A stretch of 64,000 nt of DNA, from contig CAIIXF020000010.1 in the NCBI GenBank assembly GCA_903813345.2, forward strand, positions 16,629,181-16,693,180, read 5' to 3'. This DNA is from Owenia fusiformis. Lineage: Eukaryota > Annelida > Polychaeta > Sabellida > Oweniidae. The notes beneath the pieces are model-generated. The model was not told the origin of the DNA. It saw nothing but the letters and a program-made list of their open reading frames with translations, and made no database searches. The translations under genes and the position numbers were made by a program. Shown here in pieces: positions 12,571 to 24,390 of the stretch. The stretch's first letter is position 1. Each line of letters begins with the position of its first letter.

Positions 12571-14039
12571 ACGGTTAACAGCGTTAGTTTCAGCTGGTGT
12601 GGTGTTAGGATGAAATTGTCCAAAATTAATACTTGTGTCCCTCTTCCAATTGTTTTACACCTGATCTGATACGCATTTCCTTTTAGTATGTATATTCAAT
12701 ACTTTAGGGCCATATGGATCCCTATTACACTTTCCAAGAATTTGATTTTGCTTCTTTTAAAAATAGCTCTGACTCACACGCTCCATTAAAAGGGAAAGTG
12801 AGAATTCATCAATATCTATTACACAACTTTTGTTTGAAAACCTAGATAGCTTGTGCCCATATGCTTTTCGCACTGCGTTCACCGAAGGGAGGCGAGTGAA
12901 CGAAGATGTATCGATTGCATTTAATGTAAAATGCTATATTAAAATGATTTTTTAAAATTTCAACCTATGACTGGCAATCTTGCACTGCTAGTCTGCTACA
13001 CATTTGCAATAATCACCATTCTAATTGTTTGGGAAATCCATTCATGTAATTGTTATCTTTAAGTTGAAAACCACTGTTTTTGCTATTGAAGCATTTTTAT
13101 TCTGTTTGGGAAATATCTATATACATATACTTACAACATGGATAATAATCACATATAATCGCATACCTAAAGAATGTGTTGAGAATCATTTTAGTAAATT
13201 CTGAGACGAATATAATTTTTTTTATGTTAGTCTCAGCTTCAGTTGATTGTATGTTGTTAATATTTCAATAACATTTAAGTTTGATTTTGAGTTTTTATTT
13301 CTTAGAAATACAGTCACCCCTTACATTTACAATTGTAATTAAATTGACTCAAATAAAAAATGAAAATGTTTAAGAAAACTAAACAATTATGATCCGATCA
13401 TCTATGGTCATTTCTGATCATTGCACTTTGGTGACAGTGTATAAGTTCACTTATACCGACTACATTTTCAACTTTGAGCGTCTGACGTAGTTTAGTCTTA
13501 TATGAACGCATCAAAGAATTTTGCGACAATATATAGATTCACCCCAAACAAAAACATTGAGAAACTACAATGACCTTTGGTAGTTTGTGTTCTTAAATGG
13601 TGTCCTTCGTCATTCGCCATTGATTGTCTTTACATGTACGCATGTAATTATGCCCAACGTAGGATTCGAAAATGAATCATGATCACTTTCTACTGATCTT
13701 TCAACCATGCCATATTTACGCGGATGATAAGGCGTGGCTCGATATTCAATTTCTCATCTTCGTCGATTATTAAAGATCTTAACATAGAACTTCGTAATAT
13801 TCGCAAAGCAATGCAACTAGATTTAGACATATATTAAAGTAAGATAGCTCTAGAAAATGTGATACTCCTGCGTTTTGTTATTTGATAATTTTCTTGATTA
13901 GCTTGAGTGAAATTGTATCTTCTTTTGTTAGTATTAACTCAGTGGGGAAAGTTAGAAGAGTTATGATTAGACGATTTCCCAAGGTAATTAATCTAATGTA
14001 TCTCCGTGTAGTAGTCATTGTAGTAGATATGTACCCCGT
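12571..14039. other. Intergenic, no gene seen
   Basis: No supported gene, RNA or repeat is visible in this AT-rich stretch. Confidence 0.5.
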
Positions 14040-14213
14040 ATGGAAAATGAGGGCTTCTCCGCTGTTTCGCCACAGAGTTCTGACCCAGGGGTCCAACTTT
14101 GACGGCGTACTTAGCCAGATCTCTACTGAGACGACCACCTTGCATGTGTCAAAATATTGCATTGTTATTAAAGGAGGTATGAGCATCAATATCACGTGCG
14201 ATACAATAACCAA
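14040..14213 (-). pseudogene. Possible class A GPCR TM6-TM7 remnant
   Basis: The minus-strand frame reads a hydrophobic segment LVIVSHVILMLIPPLIT, a short loop, then VEIWLSTPSKLDPWVRTLW. Two helices separated by a loop with a Pro pair, the second ending in DPWV, resemble TM6 and TM7 of rhodopsin-class receptors; prostanoid-type receptors carry DPWVY in TM7. The expected Tyr is Arg here and the usual TM6 CWxP is not kept. A stop codon lies immediately upstream of the segment with no splice acceptor, and no TM1-5 exon is visible. I infer a decayed fragment; chance resemblance is the alternative. Confidence 0.3.
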
Positions 14214-14684
14214 TCAGCGTTAAAATTATCGACATAGATTTTAAAATAGTATTGGATATTTGAATGTACTTTATGATCGAACACCTTGCTTATGTCTAAA
14301 TATTAGAATGTTGTCAAACATGTTTGTTTCTCTGTATGAAAGACAATAGACTTGACAATGATGGCTCGTTTACTTTATAATGGTTTTCATTGTTAAGCCT
14401 TGGTGGTCATTAGAAATGGCTAAATGGCCGATTATTGTCACGCGTAAGACGCACGCTGAGTGAATAGCATGGTATATTGCCAACATAAATGTCTATCTTT
14501 ACCTCATTTGTTGGCTAGTGACCACGACATGAGAACAACGTTTTGCAATTAGTTTTTATAATTATATCTTGATCTAGGTTTCAAAATACGAGAGGTCAAA
14601 TTTACATGTGTTTTTCGCATGACGCTTTTCCGAGAAAATCTAAATTGGCATTGCTAGATATTATGGTATTAGTGTCAGTATAGC

Positions 14685-14933
14685 GCTTTATCCTTTGCTC
14701 AGTAGAGTATTAGGGAGATACGTTGGTAAGATATATCCTGTATCCTGATTTTAAGGTTTCCATATCCAGAACCTCCATATCTCCCGCCATAACTTCCGGC
14801 AATTGAAAAAATTAAAAGTAAAGTCATACAATTTTGAAAAAAAATTAACAGAAAAAATTGAAAAAAGTTTGAAACAAAATTAAAACAAAAATGTAATATT
14901 GTAGAGAAACTCTACTGGGTATAGGATAAAGCA
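14685..14933. mobile_element. Short MITE-like inverted repeat element
   Basis: The ends are inverted copies: GCTTTATCCTTTGCTCAGTA on the left and AAACTCTACTGGGTATAGGA followed by TAAAGC on the right. The ~200-bp interior is A-rich and non-coding, which is typical of a small non-autonomous element. Confidence 0.5.
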
Positions 14934-15194
14934 GTTATGTACGGTCGGGATTCATCTAATACTTTTCTGAAGAGTTAATTGAATAATGTTTACAACAGCA
15001 TTTTTTTTGAAATCAGATCAAGTAATAAAAAATCGCAGACATTTGGGTTGATAAGCAATCAATGTACACCATTTTTGCATAGCATTTATCCTCACATATT
15101 TTGTTGAAAAATAGAAAAATTGGTTAAAATGAACCCATTCATGCATGTTCAAGTGGTTCTGAGAAAAATACATTTTAAAATCCTAGTTCTTACA

Positions 15195-15350
15195 GAAACC
15201 AGAGGTCAATCGGCAAAATTGTATACCGAGACTGTAAACCGAGAAACTACTGTTGACAGAGACCGAAGGTTTACAGTCGAGGTATATGATTTTGACGGTT
15301 GACCGAATGGAGATGTCTACAATTGTTTTGTTAGTCGAAGAAACTAATAA
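15195..15350 (+). repeat. Diverged copy of the 15.6-16.2 kb hairpin module
   Basis: It contains ACCAGAGGTCAATCGG, ACCGAGACTGTAAACCGAGA, a block ending TTTACAGTCGAGGTATATGA, and CAATTGTTTTGTTAGTCGAA, in the same order as the left arm of the foldback element at 15630-16200. This copy is single-armed. Confidence 0.7.
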
Positions 15351-15629
15351 TACACATATGGAAGACAATCATCAATCGGCATGGCTTCATTTCACAATCT
15401 TTTCTCCGAACCACGCCAGCAATGCGTACTCATTAGTAAATTAATGTTAATTTTACGTTTCTATTTGTTTTTTGCTATATTTGTCGTCTAGTTAAGTCAA
15501 AATATCACTTTCATCAACGTTTACAAAGTGTCCGTCTACCATGTTTTTTCTTAAAACAATATGCCGTCAAGGAACTTATTTTTCAAAAGTAGCGGTCAAC
15601 AGTACCTAGTTGCGGTCAATAGTACCTAT

Positions 15630-16200
15630 TGTTAGTACCTCAGTTGAAATACTCGATTTTGATTGGTCAACGAGCGGTGAATAATTTTAACTGTACACCG
15701 CGCAATGCATTGCCGGTGAATAATATTCCCATATTGACCTCTCCAGAGGTTAACTGTCAAAATTATATCCCGAGACTGTAAACCGAGACCGTAGGTCGAG
15801 GTTTACAGTCGAGGGATATAATTTTGAGAGTAAACCGAATGGAGAGGTCTATAATTGTTTTGTTAGTCCGAAGAATATCTTAGATTTTTCTGACCCTTGA
15901 AGTTGACTTGAAGTGAATTTACTGCCGTATGAACGTCTCGAGGGTCTGGATCCAACTTCAAGTCAACTTCAAGGGTCAGAAAAATCTAAGATATTCTTCG
16001 GACTAACAAAACAATTATAGACCTCTCCATTCGGTTTACTGTCAAAATTATATCCCTCGATTGTAAACCTCGACCTACGGTCTCGGTTAACAGTCTCGGG
16101 ATATAATTTTGACAGTAAACCTCTGGAGAGGTCAATAATTGTATATTGTTGACTGTTAATCAACCAATCAGAATCGAGTATTTCAGTTGAGGTACTAACA
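15630..16200. mobile_element. Foldback element with nested palindromes
   Basis: The outer ends are TGTTAGTACCTCAGTTGAAA and its reverse complement. The arms (15630-15914 and 15955-16200) pair over most of their length, meeting at a ~40-base centre. Each arm contains a second palindrome in which GAGACTGTAAACCGAGACCG is followed by its own reverse complement, so the element can form a cruciform with side hairpins. The left arm holds an extra block including CCGCGCAATGCATTGCC. A minus-strand frame across it has no recognisable domain. Confidence 0.85.
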
Positions 16201-19200
16201 ACATCCATTGTCCAATCTTCCCATGTGTTTTTACTGTACAATATTTGATGATTAAAAATGTCAACTTTTATTTGAGAAATGGGGGGAAAGATCTATGAGC
16301 AGTATGGCAAGTGATTTTAGACATACAGTCATATCTTTAACCATGAGTACTTTCTGGGCATAAATACAGTGGTACCCCATGTCAACATTTTTTTCAAAAT
16401 GTTGAACCTATTTACTCAAAAGAAGATCTTCTTTTTCTGGCTTTTATAGCATGAAAAGATTATTCAATAAGGGGTCTAAAACTTCTTCAAAGTAGAATGG
16501 TACTGAAAGTCTAGTTTTAAAGATATCCTTTTTTGATGACCAAAATTATGCTGAAAATAATGGAGAGCAAGAGTTTTCCCTATGGGAAACTAACATGGGA
16601 AATGTGGTTTTTAACTTTAACGCATTTCAATACGCATCCCCTTTTCAGAAAGTGTTAATATAGTGTAGAAGAAACTTTCGATATGTTAAAATTGCGTGAG
16701 AAAAAGATCCTCTTTTTAGAAAATGAGCCTAACAATTTTAAAAAAGTGCCAAGGTGGGGTCCCAATTCATAATTTTTAAGAGAGTTAGATAAATATTTTA
16801 CTATCATGGGGATTTTTGTATTTGGTGTGACGGGGGTTATCTAGCTGTAAAACTCTTGTTTTGGCCACCGTTTATCAACGCCGTGCCCCGCCATTTGCCT
16901 CAAAGTATTCACACGGTGGCGAACGGTAAGCCCACACGGCCTAAGTGTGAGGACTCCATTACTTACGCCCCTCTTTTGAAGGGGAACTGCATGGATTAAA
17001 GTTTTGCATGTTCTCAACATGTTTTTAATTCATACCTTTTTAATGTGAGGTACAAGTCGGAGAAAAATTAATGCAAACAACAATTTAGACCTGGCCTGAC
17101 CTGACCTGTAGATCTGACTCCTATTAACACAGTTGTAGATAGTCCAGGGTCTTGAAGCAACATTATCTACAATTATATATTCAAATCTTTTAATCTTGTC
17201 CAGTGTTGATCTTTTGACGCTGGCTTCCTCTAATTGTAATACAGGTGTGATTCCCTTCAGACTGCATGAAGTATAGGATATGGCATACTAATCCATGTGA
17301 AATCGATCAAGATTTTTTCTCATATTCAGACAAAACGAGTGTGAAATAAAAATCGTTTTTAGTTCATCAATTTTAGATCTACGATTTTGCTGTGCATTGA
17401 GGTGTAAAAAATGGTTTTTGATCGTGTGCCGCGCTTACTGCGTCATTCTACTGGTTCCTAAACTCCTCAGTGGAATGGTATTGCTTTCTAAAAGCTTCAA
17501 CAATAAAGTCGTGTGTAACACGCTACAGATTATTTAAATTGAGTGCAGTAAAGTGATATTTTGGAATATCGATACTTGGTAATTGGATTACCTCCACGGC
17601 ATTATTATCTGATCATTAAAACATATCGTTTTTACAAAGTTTAATGTAAAAGGGAAAACAAATAGGTTCAGGATGCTCGTTTCAGGCTTCTCGGAAATCT
17701 CGTCTTGCCTCGAGCTATTAGCTTTAAAATGATTTTGACGTGGATTATTTCAAAGCATTAATCCGATAGGTGATTATGAGATAACAGGTACTAATTATTT
17801 CATTATAAAAAGGTAATCAAATCAAAGTCATGAAAATTTGTAATTGCATGCGCTCGTCGGATTTAATTAGCGTCACGTTGTATAACGTCGAGTACCATAT
17901 TTGAAATCGTGTGATTTCGCGCGGTTTTAAAGATAACCTCGCCTAAATGTGTACTGTAGGCTCTGTATTTCTGGATTATGGTCAAGATATTGTAAAACTC
18001 CATAAATATGTCAGCACAAGCGGCAAAATGGGTTATTCATTCATCGTACAAAGAATACATCAAAACATAAATCTGGAAGTGTATGTGCTTTAAGCAATAT
18101 TTGCCATGTTATTAACCAAAAAGTGGTACAAAACACAACTAAATGTACAACTAGAGTGAATCGAAATCATTTTTAAGGAAAACAAGTCCCCTCCACCATC
18201 TACGTCCAAAAGCCACAAAATTATGAGACATTTCATTCATATTCAACAGGAAACCTTAAGAATTTATAATTGTCACTGTAACATTTGGAGACAATTTCAA
18301 AGAGGCTCCTTTTCAAGGATATTGTTTTTAGCTATACGTCCTTGATCAAGTCGTAATTCGCGCCACCTTTTGTCCGATTCAGCAATTATTAAATGCAGCG
18401 AACTCGGGACATAGTTTAAGTTCAAACAAGCATACAACGCCCGTACCCATGGAAGCCAAACATTTTGACTGGAAACTTTGTACATTTATAAAGGTTGGAT
18501 AGGGTACTAGTATTTCGATTTTCTAGATTTGAGACCGAACCCCAATGTACACATTGCACGCGACCTCTATATGATTAACTCTTCAGCCGAGTTGAAAAAC
18601 TTTTAATAAAAACGTTCACAAAATTGTTTACGTCAAATGCCTAAAACAAGGACGACATATGACAGTAATGTGATTCATAAACTAAACGGTATCTTACATC
18701 CAATCGATCTATTTCGGAAAGAGACAATTAAATTTACAAAGACAACGAGTCGATGGGTTATGTGAGACGATTGATCCGAATAACGATGCCTTGCAGGTAG
18801 ATAGGCGCAAGTTCGAACAACTATATCAAAGTTAAACAATGAATGCAAGACTACAGGTGAAATTAACACTTCAGATTCTAATCATGCACATTTGCTGATA
18901 CCAATTTAACTGATATTGATTTGCTTACGAGATAACATACAGGACTATTAGACTTCCTGGGGAGGTGAGGTATGGGGATAGCCCGGGGGATAGGAACTAG
19001 GAAGGGGGACAACTATTTTGAGGAAAACTACTAGTTAATTATCCACTAATGAAGATAAACGTTAGGTTCACTTAACATTATCCTGCCAGAATCACCAATG
19101 CTCTATGAGAATAAAACTAAAAGTAGTGTTAAATTGCAGAGTACCGAAAAGGTGTTAAGGAAAAGCTATGGGGATATAATAGAGGAATGTATCGGTGAAA

Positions 19201-22200
19201 ATCAGATGATAATTGTAAATATTGTTTGAGAATAAATTATGAAACCTATGCTGTCTGTGATTCAGCTGACCCGATAAAAATCAATGTAATAATGTAAAAT
19301 GAAAATACAAAATAATATATAATGTTTTGTTGTGTTTATTTGAGTCATGACAAATCTTACCGCAATGGAAATAGATTAACGCGGAGTAAACAGTTTTTAA
19401 ATCCGATTTCACCGAGGGCAAAATTGCAATAAATTATACAATTCAAATTATGGGAAAAGTTTTAAAAAGGGTTAAAGAAAAAGATCTTTAAATTAAAAAT
19501 CTAAATGCCAAAACATATTTCACGCCTTTTATAAAACTTTGCGTAATTTATTGAGTAAAGCATCATATCATACATCAAACTTTGATATCTGATACAATAA
19601 ATCTGAATAAACATCAGGAAATACCCGGAATTTACAATAAAGCACCATATGCTTGAACTTTATAATGACATCTTGAACAAATCCGAGTACCTAGTCAATT
19701 TCATAGATCCGGATAATAGAACACTTCAACTAAATACTCATTGAATTGATATTGTTATAACGAGATAGGTTTAATAACTTTAATAGAGTGAATGCTACTT
19801 TTTGCTGTTGTCAAAAATCTGTTGTAAAATGTAAAAATTAGTTTGACATTCATGCTTCATTTGTGAAATATCTATAAAATAATATAAATAACAAGCTGAT
19901 TTCAAAGTGATTCATTCGACTCATCCATTTGTTTCTGGATGATAAGATTATGAACATATTCTATACATTTTCAAGATCTAAAATCATTTTTTTCTCATAC
20001 GATTTCACATCATTTTCTTAATTTATATATTTCTTACTTGCCATGAAACATCATTTATCAGTTTAACATGTTCTTGTTTATAATCTGATCAACTTTTCGC
20101 CGAAATGATAAAAATATAAAAGGCAATAGGTATGATCAGTGTAGATATACCCCGGAAGAGATGCATGCGGTTTAGTACCCGAGGTCGCTCCACTGATTAG
20201 CCCCGCCCAGTGGATAGTGTTGCACAGCCACGCGGTTTACAAATTTTAAAACATAACCAAGCAACCAAAAACCTATTTAAAATAATAGTTCTAAATGAAA
20301 GATTGCAATTATGGGTACATTAGCCGTTGTTGAGCTGGTTTGAGGTTTCCCCTAGTTAAATATGACTGTCGACCCCCAACATGTAATTAATTGGCCCAAA
20401 TCAGATTTTAAATACAATGGTAGTCAACACATATACCATTCCATAATAAGAGATATTACATTACTTTGGTTAATTAAAACTGAAGACAACTGCCATACAG
20501 TTGGAACTCAGGTGCTATTTTGTTTGCGAAGATACGTTTAGCACGTCAGAGAGTCTAAAAGAATCGTATATAATATCGTGATTTTCCCCAATACCGTGTA
20601 TTGTGCTCACAACATAGACTAATGGAACATATGGGTCCAACATTTCAATTATTTTCATACGGTATAAAAAGGATGACATTTAAAGGTATATGGACCTAAT
20701 GTCGCACTATTTATCTCAGAAATACTATCTATTTTGCGTGACAGAGTCTCGTAAATAAACTCCTATTTCAAAACTAAAAGGTATTTACACTTTTTGTTGC
20801 AATATAATGATCTGAATGAATGAGAAAAAGCTATTCTAACGGAACTGGCAAAGAAAAAATAACATTGATTGATTAGACAAATTATAAAATATATGGATAG
20901 AGAACTACTATTCTACCCGGGATTTAATGTGACTTGATTTGTCAATAATTTATTTCAGAACATGGTAAAACAATAAAAGTTGTAACACAAGAAAAAAATC
21001 TAAAACCAACCTACATGACCTATACAATGTGTAAAACATTTTATTTCCAATGAACATATTAGTTGTATAATAGAGCTTTGAATTGTGATTTTAGTGTTTT
21101 ATGCCTTTCTATAAATATTCTCCTCAAAAAAAGTTAAGGACCAGTATTTATCCTCATAGGTTTACATGTTAAACCCTATGTATCTTTAAACTCTATTTTC
21201 TAAGCCCGAAACGAAAGAAAAACTGATAATGTAAATGGATATGTACCTTGACTCTATTTTCTATATTTCAGGATCAATTTAATCTCTCTATACAATAGGT
21301 AAGAAAATTTGGATATGTATTCTGTAAAACATTTATCAAAAATAATTTCTGAGTAGACAATTGAATTGTTTTACTTTTAGCATGCTTTTTGTTAAGCTTA
21401 CTTATTTCAATGAGAGGTTTAGTGAGAAATGATTTTGACTTTTGAGACTCATAACTTTGTAAAACGTGGAGAAACAAATCGATTTTTGTTGTAGACAAGT
21501 TAGCAAATTCAATTGTCTATTTATATCCCGTTTTTGAGAGCAATTAAATTGATGGATATTTTATCATATGAGAGTTAGTCCAAATAAATAAATATTCATA
21601 AAAATATATTATAGAAAATTAGCATTGTTATTGGAATTCAAAAAAATGAAATGATATACTAAAAATACTATAGTACAAGTTGTATAGATATTACTCCTCC
21701 TAAAGTGGAATCATTGAATTAATTTTGTGATGTTTTAATATTTTATGCCTTTCTGTATATATTAATAAGAGTGAGACAATAGAGAGATGGAAGATGGAAT
21801 TAAATTTACAACTGCCCTTTATTAATTTTTTACCATTCTAGTTTCTAAACAATTTTTGATTTTCATAAAATGCTGCAGTGTTTCCATTTTGTGAACATTA
21901 TCTTTGGATTGCCCTCTTGGCTATATATCGGGTGTCCCAAAATACTTGTCCAAAAGCGGTTCACTTGTTTTGGGACATCTTATATATTTGTATTTGTATA
22001 CAGTAAAATCTGTCTAATTCGAACACAATTGGGATTAGCTAAAAGTGTTCAGATTAAGAGGTGTTCACATTTCAAGGTTTTTGCATTCGCCAAATTTTGA
22101 ATGTTGATGAAATGTTACAACATTTTTTATAAATATTTATAGTTCTATTGACCAAATAGCTTTATGGCATCCCAACAATTTTGAAATCTGATTCAAATGA

Positions 22201-22568
22201 ATTTATAAACGATGGTAAGATAATAATTATATAAATTAATATAATTAGAACTTTCTTTAATGTTTGTACATGCTCAAAAGAAATTCAATAAAAATATTGC
22301 CCTAGCCTATGTTCTGATTGTTATTTCCATTCAGAGAAGCGACATAAACGTTTAACACCGTCTAATGCATTCATTACAAAAACATTACAATGAACGTATT
22401 ATTAAAAACAGTAAGCCAACAACAATTTCAACACTGAAATATGTAAGGAAAAGTAAATCCTGGATGAGAGGCAGAGATGGGATGCAACAAAAACCTATAC
22501 AACAATAATCATATGGATACAATATGAATTATTGTATTAAACTTCTGAACCAAACACCATCATCTATT
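16201..22568. other. Long gene-poor stretch
   Basis: I see no supportable gene over about 6.3 kb. A compact GC-richer patch at about 16860-16985 stands out from its AT-rich flanks, with possible short pairing (CACACGGTGGCG, CCACACGGCC), but matches no RNA family I know. A segment at about 22000-22080 (CAGTAAAATCTGTCTAATTC ... CAGATTAAGAGGTGTTC) resembles degraded ends of pogo/Tigger-like transposons. The remaining short open frames look random. Confidence 0.5.
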
Positions 22569-22672
22569 TCATATATTCCATATGAGCACGAGCAACATTA
22601 TTATCATGTCTTTGTTGGAGATGCCATCTATATCCTCACGGGAACATGATTCGTACATCACAGACCGTAACA
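22569..22672 (-). pseudogene. Truncated duplicate of the gene A terminal exon
   Basis: This is a second copy of the start of the 24173-24390 exon, 1.7 kb further 3' on the minus strand. It keeps the splice acceptor (TTTTGCAG), the phase-1 junction and the first ~25 codons (LRSVMYESCSREDIDGIS) and then runs into a stop at 22569-22571 before a membrane span is completed. The Cys-x-Cys of the intact exon is Cys-x-Arg. Homology extends about 90 bp further upstream. As an alternative terminal exon it would give a protein without a membrane anchor, but simple decay is more likely. Confidence 0.7.
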
Positions 22673-24172
22673 CTGCAAAATGAAAGAATCAAAAAATAAC
22701 AAGTAAAACAGAGATCAAAAATCAGTAATTCTAGAAATGATACTTAAAATGGCCAGTCTATAGTTGAGGGCTTTTTTCTTGTATTTGAAATAGTTTGGTG
22801 GTTGGGTGGTGATCCAGTTCTGACAAAGACGATGATATGTGTGACATCTTAATATAAATGCACACAATCACAAACGAGATAATAGAGAGTTTAAACTAGC
22901 GATATTTTTCACATGAATGATTGAATGATTTGAAGTGCAATACAGGATATACATGTAATTCTGCTCGAGAAATTCCGTATTGGAACGAGACGAAGTTGAG
23001 TGCCAATACAGATTAGTATATACCCAATAGGTAACACTAATCCTGATTGGTCAATACCTAGCCACGTGTTCCGAAATAGATTTACTATTTCCCTTCGAAA
23101 GTTATATTCCCTCAAATGTAAGAATTATAGGATATCCTGTGATTTTGAGGAATATCATTTTTATCTACGAGGTGATATTGATATCTGCGATTGCAACTTC
23201 TATTACCCTTGGAAACGACGAAAAACAGAAAAATGGACAGACGTGCGTGAACGATACAATATAAGCAACTTGGGTAAAGTTTCGTACGGTCTACGCGGAA
23301 TAGTAGTATTTTTTTGTTGAAATATATTTCCTTTTATTTTCATCACTCTGAAACTTCTCAACACTAGGGGGGATATACAGGTACTTCTTTAATAGTGTAC
23401 ATTTTGAAATGCGTTCTCTTGAAGACACTGGCACATAGGCATCTTATTATACATTATCAAAGAAGCTTCTCGGTCAACTTCCTTATAACCAATCAGATTC
23501 TTTGAAGATGCGTTGCGTTGAAGTTGCCTTAAAAAATCTACGGCTTATCCTCTTTCTCTTACATACAAATTGAATTGTCTGAAAGTTATTTAAAAGCTAT
23601 ATCTAGCCGTGCATGTACCGGATAAACTCGGACATAAAAGGAGTTATAGTGGACATTTTCAGCGGAAAAGCCCTTTTCTCCAACTTTCTCCAGCGCCAGT
23701 TCCACATCGAACGGTCGCCGTATCTTTTCAGACTGGACAAATTGGCGAGAGGTAATCCAACTCTCATAACTGGTTACGCAGTTTTCATTGACGCACTTTA
23801 TACAAAGTATAGCAGAATTTATTCCGCAATCAGTAGATTTATTCATTAATTAATCTATTGTGGTATTTGAGTTATCGCCCTGACAGACAAACGAACGAAC
23901 GGTGAGAGAGCTTTGTTATATCCTCTCAAACTTCGTTCGTTGGGATAATGACCATTATCTATTTGCCTATCCTTGTGCATAAGGCGTGTATTCAAAATGG
24001 GCGACAGAAATGTAAGACTTGCAATAGTAGTTGTTTTGAGGGGAAAGAACGTCGGGTGAAAATTAAAAATCGCTTTATCATAATCTATTTTGTTTTCATA
24101 ATTTATAACAAAACAGAGAATACATGAATATAAAAATGAAAAGTTTTTGCCCAATTGTGCGCATTTTGTGTC
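22673..24172. other. Spacer between terminal exon copies, no gene seen
   Basis: Open frames at 23000-23320 and 23586-23849 on both strands overlap each other and have no domain or splice context. A small hairpin (CGAACGAAC/GTTCGTTGG) lies near 23890-23943. Confidence 0.45.
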
Positions 24173-24390
24173 TTATGACTTGGGGTCTATAATATATGCT
24201 TCTGTTGTTTGGCTTTGTGATCGTCTGTCCTTGTTGATTGCAGCACACATACAACACATCACTAGGAAAAGAATGATGCTCACACAACTCAAAACACCGC
24301 ACCAAATGAGCAACATTATTATCATGTCTTTGTTGAAGATGCCATCTATATCCTCACAGGAACATGCTTCGTACATCACAGACCGTAACA
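24173..24390 (-). CDS. Gene A terminal exon: CSC motif, TM helix, tail
   Basis: Acceptor TTTTGCAG in phase 1. It reads LRSVMYEACSCEDIDGIF, then the membrane span IIMLLIWCGVLSCVSIILFL, Cys-rich juxtamembrane residues, a basic stop-transfer (NKDRRSQSQ) and the stop codon. Confidence 0.85.

Noticed and set aside
13882-14223. Plus-strand 113-codon open frame
   Set aside because: No domain; the opposite strand gives the more protein-like (though decayed) reading.
23000-23320. 106-codon plus-strand open frame
   Set aside because: No family resemblance, no conserved flanking exons, and partly overlapped by a minus-strand frame.
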